Positions 54,603-64,000 of a stretch of DNA of 64,000 nt are shown here, one piece after another. Source of the stretch: Dipteronia dyeriana (lineage: Eukaryota > Streptophyta > Magnoliopsida > Sapindales > Sapindaceae); contig CM065297.1 in NCBI GenBank assembly GCA_032871835.1, positions 44,021,098 to 44,085,097 of the forward strand. The letters are read 5' to 3'. The position numbers and the translations under genes were made by a program. Under the pieces are notes generated by a model. It made no database searches. It was given only the letters and a program-made list of their open reading frames with translations, and had not been told where the DNA came from. Numbering within the stretch: position 1 is the first letter of the stretch; each line of letters starts with the position of its first letter.

Positions 54603-57079
54603 TGTTGGGAAAAAATGGTTTAGAAACGCAGCGGAAGCGTGTTAAAAAATGAAATTAGGGTTTGCGTTTAAATAAAAATGTTCCCTTTTATGCAACTAGA
54701 ACCTTAACAATAGATTAATTGATGTATATAAAAGTATCGTACCTTTTTCGCTTGACTATTGAACAAGAACAGAACCAATTCCCTAAGACCTTCCAATCCA
54801 ATCACGATCGTGAATCACCTAGGAGTGTGGGCTCCCTTTCTTTAAATTGTATTCCTGAGGCTGGAGACAAAGCAAATATCTTTTCTTTGTTAGTTACAAA
54901 TATCCTCCAAGAGAAAAAATCCAAGAACGTCCGGTAACTTGTGAATTATCAATCAATTTGATTGTAACTCGCGTGAACCTTGATTCGATGTTGCACATAA
55001 AACCCTTTTGATGTAAAGGATATTAGTATACCATCGAATACAAAAACGTTCCCCTTTTTCTCTACTTGGCCGAATTCACACACTATTGCTTAGAGGAGAT
55101 TGAATTTTGTCTAGAGTAAAATCAAATTTTTCTCCGTCAAAATTCTATGATAGCCGAATCCTTCATTAAGAAAAATATAGCTTGGCCGAAATTCCTCTCT
55201 AATTCCTTAGGGCTGGCCGAATTCATCATCCACATATATATAGGTTCATAAATCATTCCTAAGAAGGATTCACTTGGTTGGCAAGAATCATTTCCTTAGG
55301 TGGATTTATTTGGTTGTTAGAATCCTTATCTTAGAAGAAAACTAATTACTCCTTTAACTATATATTGTATTGGCCGAATTTCCCTTGTTTGAAGTAGATT
55401 AGGAGTGTTTAATATTTCCTAAGAAAGATTACATGATGGACAAGAATCCAATCCTTAGGTAGATTAACTTGGTGGTTATGAATCCTTTTCAAATAAGAAT
55501 TCTACCACTAAGTAGTTTTACTTTGTTACCAAGAATCCTTTTCTAAAAAGAATTCTTTCCTACACCGAGACTCCTAATCCTACTCAATAGTGTGTTTGTG
55601 ACCAAATTAAATACTTCCTAATTTGATTAGATAAATAACTCCTTTTATTTATCTACTTATCAAATATAGTCTTTAACATTAACTATACTACCAACAATAG
55701 TATAGTTTTAGGAGACCATCTCATAATAGGAAAAGATTTTGACTTTTAATTAAATAATTAATTAATCAACAAATTAATTAATTTACATTTAATTAAATAA
55801 TAATAAAATAAAAATATATATATTAAAGCTATTCACCAAAGCTTTTGCCGCCCATACCTAGTATAAAGGCCATATATTATTTTTCTCATTTTATTAAATC
55901 CATTGGACCTTAATAAAAAGTCCACATGTGAACTATACCTATTCTTACAAAAAGAAACAAGTTCACATGCTTTATTACAATTCTAGATGGACCCCTATTG
56001 GTCCGGTAGAAAATATTGAGTGATCCATGCAAGTTCGTGTGGATTGGGGATCTTGGCGGGTTATCTAAATTTAAGCTCCAATAGACACAACCCAATCACA
56101 ATCAACAAATGATTCACTTATGTCCAATCTATTTAATTTTAGTTCATTCCACTAAAAAACTAAAATTAAACTCTTAAATAAAGATAGAATAAGTTGATGT
56201 TACTCATTCGTACCCTAGACAACCTTATTGGAGAAAGTGTATCCTCGTGAAGAATACCAGTAATCGCCAAGAGCTCATAGACCGCCTATAGCTCTCCAAG
56301 TTACCATATTTACTCATATGACCTCATTTTGAACTCGGATATTTTGTCTTGTCCTGAAGCCATGTTTCAATAGACACTATTGCAAACTTAACTTTAAGAT
56401 TTAATGTCCAATACCTCAAAACATCCATGTGATGGTATTCTACTCTCATTCAATAAATGGAGCCACGATGTCCATATCTATAAATGAAGTCCTCTATCGA
56501 TTAACAAATGAATACCGCCAAACTATCGAGGATAGACTATGCTATATAATCGTACTCATTGATAGCTCAAATGATAACATTTGCAACCATAAGTCCATCA
56601 TTTATCTCAGGATTAAGATAGACTCTCCGATTGTCTTCAAATGAAAACTTTTATCCATTAACGGTTCTAGATAAAGTATTTCATTTTGATCCTATTCAAT
56701 GCACCCAATGCACTAGATTCTTTTGCCCAAAGACACCACACTTTGATGATTTTAGACTCATCATAACACATTTGATCCCACTCAAATGCTAGCAAAAGAA
56801 TCTACAACTTTGACAAGATAAAGGCGCCCAACCTTCTATCTTAAGTTGTGAATATTATTCAAGGCTAACTAAAGAATTGTGTCTACCTCATACATATCTA
56901 TATGTATGAACAATTCTTATTTTCTCATAGTCTTTTGACCTTATGATTATTTACTTTTGACAATTTTAATAATTAAACTATAAATGCTATAAGATTTGTT
57001 AAACTAGAAATCACTTTATTCATATGAAAATATTGTTAATTACAATATTACACTCTTGCTATCGAGCATAATCCTAACA
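54603..57079 (-). repeat. Copia C 3' LTR, shared with copia D as 5' LTR
   Basis: TGTTGGGAAAAAATGG to AATCCTAACA, 2477 bases. A PBS lies on its left (54588) and a PPT on its right (57080), so it faces an internal region on both sides. The small LTR ORF is broken here by one TGA (Cys codon changed). Confidence 0.88.
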
Positions 57080-57092
57080 ATCTCCCACTTGC
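57080..57092 (-). promoter_or_regulatory. Copia C polypurine tract
   Basis: Minus strand AGCAAGTGGGAGAT before TGTTAGGATT. Confidence 0.85.
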
Positions 57093-57093
57093 T

Positions 57094-57800
57094 CTATAGC
57101 AAATGTGTCATATCTCTCATCCCCATATTCTCTAGATGCCCATCAAAACTCTTTTGAGGAAGAGCCTTTGTAAAGGGATCCGCTAGATTTTCTGCTGACG
57201 CGATCTTCGTAATCGTCTCGTCACCCCTATGCATAATTTCCCTTAAAAGGTGATACTTTATTTCAATGTGTTTCCCTCTCTTATGACTTCTTGGTTCTCT
57301 CGAATTAGCCACTGCTCCACTATTGTCACAATAGATAGTGATCTGCTTATTCGCATCCGGAACTACTTCCAAGTCAATCAAGAATTGACGGAGCCAGACA
57401 GCCTCTTTGGCAGCCTCGCATGCGGCAACATACTCGGCTTCCATGGTGGAATCCACAATACAAGATTGCTTGATACTCCTCCATATGACTGCCCCTCATC
57501 CAATAGTAAACACAGATCCTGATGTTGATCTCCTGGAGTCAGAATTTGACTGAAAATTAGAATCTATATACCCAACGGGAATTAAATTCCCTCTAGATTA
57601 TACAAGCATATAATCTCTCGTTCTCCTAAGATACTTGAAAATATGCTTGACTGCCGTCCAGTGATCAGGATCAGGTTTTGATTGAAACCTGCTAACTATG
57701 CCTACAACAAAACAAATATCTGGTCTAGTGCAGAGCATTGCATACATGAGACTTCCAACTGCCGATGCGTATGGAACCCCTACTCATGAATTGCTCTTCA
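57094..57800 (-). pseudogene. Copia C RNase H
   Basis: Open frame 57456-57094: MEAEYVAACEAAKEAVWLRQ, ITIYCDNSGAVANSREPRSH, GKHIEIKYHLLREIM and ADPFTKALPQKSF, a well kept copia RNase H end. The N-terminal part (57780-57460; YMLV, SRSTSGSVFTI-like) is in other frames with stops. Confidence 0.85.
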
Positions 57801-58690
57801 TGCTAATTCTTAGAAATTTGTTCCTTAGAAAGTTTGATTCCATGCCTGAAAGGTAACATACCTTTTTTGGAATCTTGCATGGAAAACCTAGACAAGATTT
57901 TATCTATGTATGAAGCTTGGGATAATGCAATCATTCTATTCTTTCTATCCCTTATGACTTGGATACCAAGAATATAACTTGCTTCTCCCAAGTCCTTCAT
58001 ATCAAATTGTTTTGCTAACCATTCTTTTATTGATGTCAATACACCTACATCGTTTTCGATGAGTACTATATCATCAACGTAAAGAACTAGGAAAACCAAC
58101 TTGTCACCTTTAATCCTTTTGTATACACAAGGTTTATCAAGGTTTTGAATAAATCAAAAACCTTTAACGACTTGATCGAACCTTATGTTCCAGGATCTGG
58201 ATGCTTGCTTCAATCCATATATGGATCTTTGCAACTTGCATACCTTTTCCTCTTAGCCCTTTTTAATGAATCCTTCTGGTTGCATCATATAGATGCTTTC
58301 GTCAAGACTTCCATTAAGGAAAACTGTCTTGTCGTCTATTTGCCAAGTCTCTAGATCTAGAGATGCCGCAATGGATAAGAGTATTCTAATGGATTTAAGC
58401 ATGGCCACATAAGAGAAGGTTTCTTCATAATCGATACCTTCCTTTCTGTGTATAACCTTTAGCTACCAATCTAGCTTTATAGGTTTCCACCTTTCCATCC
58501 ATTCCTCTTTTCTTCTTGTATACCCACTTGCACCCGATGAGTTTTATCCTTTTAGGCAAGTCTACAAGAGACCAGACTTTATTTTTGAACATAGATTCAA
58601 TTTCGGATTGCATTGCATTTTGCCAATGGCGACAATCAACGTCTTCCAATGCTTTCTTGTACGTATAGGGATCATCGTCGTCTGAAAGAT
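57801..58690 (-). pseudogene. Copia C reverse transcriptase
   Basis: N-terminal [40 protein letters not shown] and ARLVAKGYTQK (58649-58425), then the catalytic box FLVLYVDDIVLIEND intact (about 58090-58045) and LAKQFDMKDLGEASYILGIQ. Frameshifts at about 58430 and 58130-58260 split it. Confidence 0.87.
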
Positions 58691-58693
58691 TCT

Positions 58694-59164
58694 CTACAGA
58701 TTCTCTACAGATTCTCCTAGACCGATGTATCTTTTAGGTTGTCTAACAACCCTCCCACTACGACGAGGTATGGTGAATTGCTGATCTTGTGTTGGTACGG
58801 AATTTACAATTGGGCTTGGTTGTGAAACCTCTTGTGGAATTGTATCTCCTAAAAGCTTATTTAGGATAATTCTACTTTTAGGCACAAAATTATTCATATA
58901 GCCCTCCTCTAGAAATTTAGCATTTGTCGAAACAAATACTTTAAGATCTGAAGGACTATAAAAATAATATCCTTTTGTTCCTTTTGGATACCCTACAAAT
59001 ATGCATGTTTCTGAACGGGACTCCATCTTCTCTTTCTTTCCTTTTAACACGTGCGCAGGACATCCAAATATCCTTAAGTGTTGTAAACTAGACTTTCGCC
59101 TAGTCCACAACTCATGTGGTGTTTTAGGAACCGACTTAGATGGTACATCGTTTAGAATATACAT
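58694..59164 (-). pseudogene. Copia C integrase C-terminal region and linker
   Basis: A 156-residue open frame: [51 protein letters not shown], then the variable linker with RQPKRYIGLGESVENL. The plus-strand ORF at 59001-59189 is its mirror. Confidence 0.8.
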
Positions 59165-59860
59165 GGCAGTTTGTAAAGCATATCCCTAAAAAGAACTAGG
59201 GAGCATTGAATAACTCAACATAGACCTAACCATAATTAAAAGAGTTCTATTTCTCCTTTCTGCCACCCAATTTTGTTAAGGTGTGCCTGGTGCTAAAAAC
59301 TGAGAAATTATTCCATTATCAATAAGATATTGCAGAAAATCACCAGATAGATATTCTCCACCACGATCAGACCTCAAGATTTTTATACGTTTCTCAAGCT
59401 GATTTACCACTTCAACTTTAAATGCTTTGAACATATCAAAAGCATCCGACTTATGTCTCATGAGATACGCACAGACAAATCTTGAGTGATCATCCATGAA
59501 AGTGATGAAGTACTCATATCCACCTCTAGCTTGAATGCTCATAGGTCCACACACATCAGTGTGTATCAATCCTAAACATTCAATGGCTCTTGTGCCTTTG
59601 GTCTTAAACGACCTTTTGGTCATTTTACCTTCCAAACAAGATTCACAAGTTGGTAGATCATCAACCTTTAAGTCACTTAGAGGTCCGTCACATACCAATC
59701 TTTTAATCTTATTAAGGTTAATATGACCTAGGCGCAAATGCCATAGGTAGGTTTCATCTTTTGATAATTTTACTCTTTTATGATTGGGTTCTGTTGATTC
59801 CGTGTCTAACAAGTGAGAGATATTTCCATGCAAATAGAATAAACCGTTTTCCAATGTATC
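59165..59860 (-). pseudogene. Copia C GAG-pre-integrase and integrase core
   Basis: Frame 59854-59276: YLWHLRLGHINLNKIKRL and CESCLEGK (zinc region), [12 protein letters not shown] (first Asp), [15 protein letters not shown] (second Asp) and FLAPGTP. A stop just after (QQN changed near 59278) cuts it before the catalytic Glu region. Confidence 0.87.
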
Positions 59861-59881
59861 TTTGCAAATAATTTTGTCATT

Positions 59882-60110
59882 CTAACTAATAATAAAGGTT
59901 TTATTAAAAGTAACCGAATAACCAAATTTATTTAAACAAGAAACCGAAATTAAATTCCTCTTGAATTGAGGTACATAATAAACGTCTATTAAATCTAAAT
60001 GCCTTAAAGAATCTAAACTAATTCTAAAATCTCCCACTGCACTAGTAGACACCAACGTTTCGTTGCCTAAACGCAAGTTGAATTCATTCTTATTCAGTCT
60101 ATTCCTTTGA
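59882..60110 (-). pseudogene. Copia C protease remnant
   Basis: RLGNETLVSTSAVGDFRISL, VYYVPQFKRNLISVSCLNKF. The active-site half is absent through the same in-frame deletion as in copia A (CFLCGEKGQRNRLNKNEF). Confidence 0.75.
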
Positions 60111-60555
60111 CCCTTTTCACCACAAAGGAAACATTTCCCTTTTATCTTGGTTACTTTCTTGGTCTCCTTCTAAGAAGGCTCAAGTTGCTTTTTATTCTGT
60201 TATCTTTTGACCTTCTAACGGGTCTTAATAGTAGCAACTTTACCAACCATATGAATCCTTGTCTAGAGACATCATAATATCGGCAGCAGTCTCAATTCCT
60301 TCATGTTGCTGTTGCAACACGTTGGAGATTATGGCCATAATGTAACGTACATTTAGCCATCTCTTTTAAAGACTTCCACTACTGATACTCATCTCTTTGC
60401 TCCTGAGTAGATTCATTAGTTTGGTGGTTAAGGAATATACATAATGAACTTATACTTTTTAGCTTGCAACAACAACCAATACTCCTTTTCCACGTAATAT
60501 AATTATCACAAGTTAAAGTTTTATCTTTTAGGATATTGATTAGGGATGGGGTCTT
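60111..60555 (-). pseudogene. Copia C gag remnant, internally deleted
   Basis: The reading starts at 60555, where the ATG is AAG. N-terminal gag (60540-60260) joins directly, near 60256, to the region before the zinc knuckle. About 350 bases with the UBN2 core are lost. The half knuckle CFLCGEK remains. Confidence 0.7.
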
Positions 60556-61953
60556 GATTTCTTTTTAATAACAAAAATTATATAAGTAAACAATCATGAT
60601 ATAACACTTTTGAATATTTATCTTGACAGACTGTCCCTTGGCCAGTAGGTCCTGACACAAGGTTAGAATTCTAGCTCTTCTAGAGTGGTAAATAAAATAA
60701 TTCAATTGTAAAAATTCAACAGTGATCCAACACCCAGAACTGTCACGCCTTCTTTGGGAGTACGCACCATTTACTAGTTGGACTAGGTCCCACGTAGGTG
60801 TTAACATAACAACCAACGTTTTCAATTTAAGCCTTCCAATTTTATTAACAAGAACTCTTTGGAGGATACTAATTAAAGTACATTGAGTGTGTTACCAAGT
60901 TATCGACCTTCAATATAATCCCTCACGAATATCCCTCCTTTGGGAGTAGATATCGTTTGGGCTAATTGTCTAGTCTATCCTTGTAAGGAAGTATCTTGCT
61001 AAATTCCATTCATGAATACCTCTTGGGAGGTTATTTACGAAACATAAAGCTCAACTAAACTTGGAGGCCGTAGGTGTTCCAAAACACCTTCTCCCACTCA
61101 ATTGTTTAAGGCGTGTGATCGAATTCCAAAGAATTATTTACCAAGTTATCTAGATGCCAATTTAGATACTTAAACCATTCAATGCATGTTCATACTAAAA
61201 GAGATAAAAGAGTGGCACTCCTATTCTATATGACATGTTATCAAACAATGACAAACATTGCAATATTTACAAAAATATAAATAGCTACAATTTTGGTCCA
61301 TCCTAGAAAAACAAGTAAATTACATATATCTTGGAATACAAGAACTTCTTTCTTGGCGAACAAGTCTTCACGCGACCTTCGTCATTCGGACTCCCTCGGC
61401 TACCTCCCACTGGCGTGCGCACCCCTTGCCCTTACCAATGGGCGTGCGCATGTCACAAGCCCATGGCTACCACAAGGGCTGCCGTGAGCAGCCATGCCAC
61501 ATCAAACGTGGCTGCGCGCTCTTCGCACACACGTTGGTTGTTACAGCTCGCACGGTCCCAAACTTGTTCCGGTTACTCCTAATTCTTCAAACCTTCGAGT
61601 CTTCAAAACTTGAATGTATTACAGAAGAATTTACATAACAAAATACTGCAGTTTTTTTCATTACAACAACAAAATAAAAAAATAAAAAAAACTTACCAAC
61701 TACCAAGAAGGAAATTATGGCGATAATAGACCACCCTTCTTGTTACAATCCCAAAACAAAATTATATTGAAATTCTAGGAACAAAATTTAGCAATAACAA
61801 TCCATATATAAAACATATATATATATATCCATACATTCCAATGTAAATATATATGCGAATACCTAGAGTGTCATCTCTTTCTAAAACATGCATATATACA
61901 ATAAAAGAAAAAGATTCACGAACACATACTTCAATTAATCAATGGTACAACCA
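60556..61953 (-). other. Copia C leader (5' UTR)
   Basis: Contains the GC-rich block (about 61380-61560) and, unlike A and B, a foreign 63-base insert at about 60626-60688. Otherwise AT-rich. The ORFs at 61293-61638 are on the antisense strand across the GC block. Confidence 0.6.
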
Positions 61954-61966
61954 GGCTCTGATACCA
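61954..61966 (-). promoter_or_regulatory. Copia C primer binding site
   Basis: GGCTCTGATACCA, complement of TGGTATCAGAGCC, two bases from the 5' LTR. Confidence 0.9.
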
Positions 61967-61968
61967 AT

Positions 61969-64000
61969 TGTTGGGAAAAAACGGTTTAGAAACGCAGCGG
62001 AAGCGTGTTAAAAAATGAAATTAGGGTTTGCATATAAATAAAAATTTTCCTTTTATGCAACGAGAACCTTAACCCTAGATTAATTGATGTATATACAAGT
62101 ATCGTATCATTTTCGCATGACGATTGAACAAGCGCTAAATCAATTCTGCAAGATCTTTTAATCCAATCATGAACGTGTATCACCTAGGAGAGTGGGCTCC
62201 CTTTTTTTAAATTGTATTCCTGAGGATGGAGAGAAAGCAAATATCTTTTCTTTGTTAGTTACAAATATCCTCCAAGAGAAAAAATCCAAGAACGTCCGGT
62301 CACTTGTGAATTATCAATCAATTTGATTGTAACTCGTGTGAACCTTGATTCGATGTTGTACACAAAACCCTTTTGATGTAAAGGATATTAGTATACCATC
62401 GAATACAAAAACGTTCCCCTTTTTCTCTACGTGGCCGAATTCACACACTATTGCTTAGAGAAGATTGAATTTCTTCTAGAGTAAAATCAGATTTTTCTCC
62501 CTCAAAATTCTATGATAGCCGAATTCTTCACTAAGAAAAATATGGCTTGGCCAAAATTCCTCTCTAATGCCTTAGGGCTGGCCGAATTCATCATCCACAT
62601 ATATAGAGGTTCATAAATCCTTTCCTAAGAAGGATTCACTTGGTTGGCAAGAATCCTTTTCTTAGGTGGATTTATTTGGTAGTTAGAATCCTTATTTTAG
62701 AAGAAAACTAACTACTCCTTTAACTATATATTGTGTTGGCCGAATTTCCCTTGTTTGAAGTAGATTAGGAGTGTTTAATCTTTCCTAAGAAAGATTGCAT
62801 GATGAACAAGAATCCTATCCTTAGGTAGATTAACTTGGTAGTTATGAATCCTTTTCAAATAAGAATTCTACCACTAAGTAGTTTTGCTTTGTGAAAAAGA
62901 ATCCTTTTCCAAAAAGAATTCTTTCCTACACCAAGACTTCTAATCCTACTCAATAGTGTGTTTGTAACCATATTAAAGACTTCCTAATTTGATTAGACAA
63001 ATAACTCCTTTTATTTATCTACTTATCAACTATAGTCTTTAACATTAACTATACTACCAACAATAGTATAGTTTTAGGAGACCATCTACTAATAGGAATT
63101 TTTTTTTGATTTTAATAAAATAATTAATTAATCAACAAATTATTTAATTTCCATTTAATTATGTAATAATAAAATAAAAAATATATATTAAAGCTATTCA
63201 CCATAGCCTTTGCCGACCATACCTAGTATAAAGGCCATATATTATTTTTCTCATTTTTTTAAATCCATTGGACCTTAATAAAAAGTCCACATGTGAACTA
63301 GACCTATTCTTACAAAATGAAACAAGTTCACATGCCTCATTACAATTCTAGATGGACCCCTAATGGTCCGGTAGAATATATTAAGTGATCCATGCAAGTT
63401 CGTGTGGATTGGGGATCTTGGCGGGCTATCTAAATTTAAGCTCCAATAGACACAACCCAATCACAATCAACAAATGATTCACTTAGGTCCAATCTATTTA
63501 ATTTTAGTTCATTCCACTAAAGAACTAAAATTGAACTCTTAAATAAAGATAGAATAAGTTGATGTTACTCATTCGTACCCTAGACAACCTTATTGGAGAA
63601 AGTGTATCCTCGTGAAAAATATCAGTAATAGCCAAGAGCTCATAGACCGCCTATAGCTCTCCAAGTTACCATATTTACTCATATGACCATATTTTGAACT
63701 CGGATATTTTGACTTGTCTAGAAGCCATGTTTCAATAGACACTATTGAAAACTTAACGTTAAGATTTAATGTCCAATACCTCAAAATATCCATATGATGG
63801 TATTCTACTCTCATTCAATAAATGGAGCTATGATGTCCATATCTATAAATGAAGTCCTCGATCGATTAACAAATGAATACCACCAAACTATCGAGGATAG
63901 ACTATGCTATATAATAGTACTCATTGATAGCTCAAATGATAACATTTGCAACCATAAGTCCATCATATATCTCAGGATTAAGATAGACTCTCCGATTGTT
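61969..64000 (-). repeat. Copia C 5' LTR, cut by window end
   Basis: TGTTGGGAAAAAACGG onward, same variant as 54603-57079 with scattered differences. Includes the small ORF at 63590-63814. Confidence 0.87.
63590..63814 (-). CDS. Small conserved LTR ORF (74 codons), copia C 5' LTR copy
   Basis: Begins MRVEYHHMDILRYWTLNLN and ends LIFFTRIHFLQ, uninterrupted. It is a fifth open copy, from a different LTR variant than copia B. Confidence 0.3.
   Translation of the reverse strand: MRVEYHHMDILRYWTLNLNVKFSIVSIETWLLDKSKYPSSKYGHMSKYGNLESYRRSMSSWLLLIFFTRIHFLQ

Larger units (their letters stand above)
54603..64000 (-). mobile_element. Copia C: Ty1/copia element, 5' LTR runs off the window
   Basis: 3' LTR 54603-57079, PPT, RNase H, RT, integrase, protease/gag remnants, leader, PBS (61954-61966) and 5' LTR from 61969 to beyond the end. 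It has the same LTR variant as copia D, with an extra stretch (TATATTGT(A/G)TTGGCCGAA region, about 55365-55450 and 62730-62820) absent from copia B. Confidence 0.88.

Overview
The window is plant nuclear DNA, most likely intergenic heterochromatin of a eudicot (the species cannot be told). It is made almost wholly of LTR retrotransposons inserted into one another. I see no host gene, tRNA, rRNA, CRISPR array or bacterial-type operon. Two groups account for nearly everything. (1) Ty3/gypsy elements of the Tat/Ogre type, named here T1 to T5. Their hallmarks are a Tat-like reverse transcriptase, a second RNase H domain, a spliced antisense gene (aORF) between integrase and the 3' LTR, and tandem repeats beside that gene. 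(2) One family of Ty1/copia elements (A, B, C, D and a solo LTR) with unusually long LTRs of about 2.2 to 2.9 kb, a tRNA-Met-type primer site and a GC-rich block in the leader.

Layout from left to right: T1 (1-5164, minus, 5' half: LTR, gag, protease, RT, RNase H). Copia A (5165-11964, plus, both LTRs damaged). T4 (11965-13559), only the 3' part of an antisense gene. T3 starts with its 3' LTR at 13560. That LTR is split at 14150/37292 by copia B (14151-37291, minus, TSD CTTTG on both sides). Copia B's 5' LTR is itself split by T2 (23219-35674, minus, TSD AGAGT on both sides), an end-to-end Tat element. T3 resumes at 37297 with the rest of its LTR and its antisense gene, which holds a solo copia LTR (39711-41950). 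At 44269 an unrelated LTR-like piece begins. It is cut by T5 (45159-about 53400), a Tat-type element with LTRs and primer site but no recognisable gag-pol. From 53401 to the window end lie copia D and C, minus strand, in tandem and sharing one LTR.

How the parts work: gag-pol of each element would make capsid, protease, reverse transcriptase/RNase H and integrase, with PBS and PPT priming DNA synthesis. Every copy is broken by stops, frameshifts or deletions, so none should be autonomous. The most notable signals are: the antisense gene of the Tat elements, whose TATA box, start codon and two intron positions recur between copies; an in-frame deletion of zinc knuckle plus protease active site shared by copia A and C; a coding-free Tat element (T5) carrying two tandem arrays, one with an A-A-B higher-order pattern; and a 74-codon sense ORF in the copia LTR that stays open in five of six copies.

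All family assignments come from reading motifs. No database search was run.
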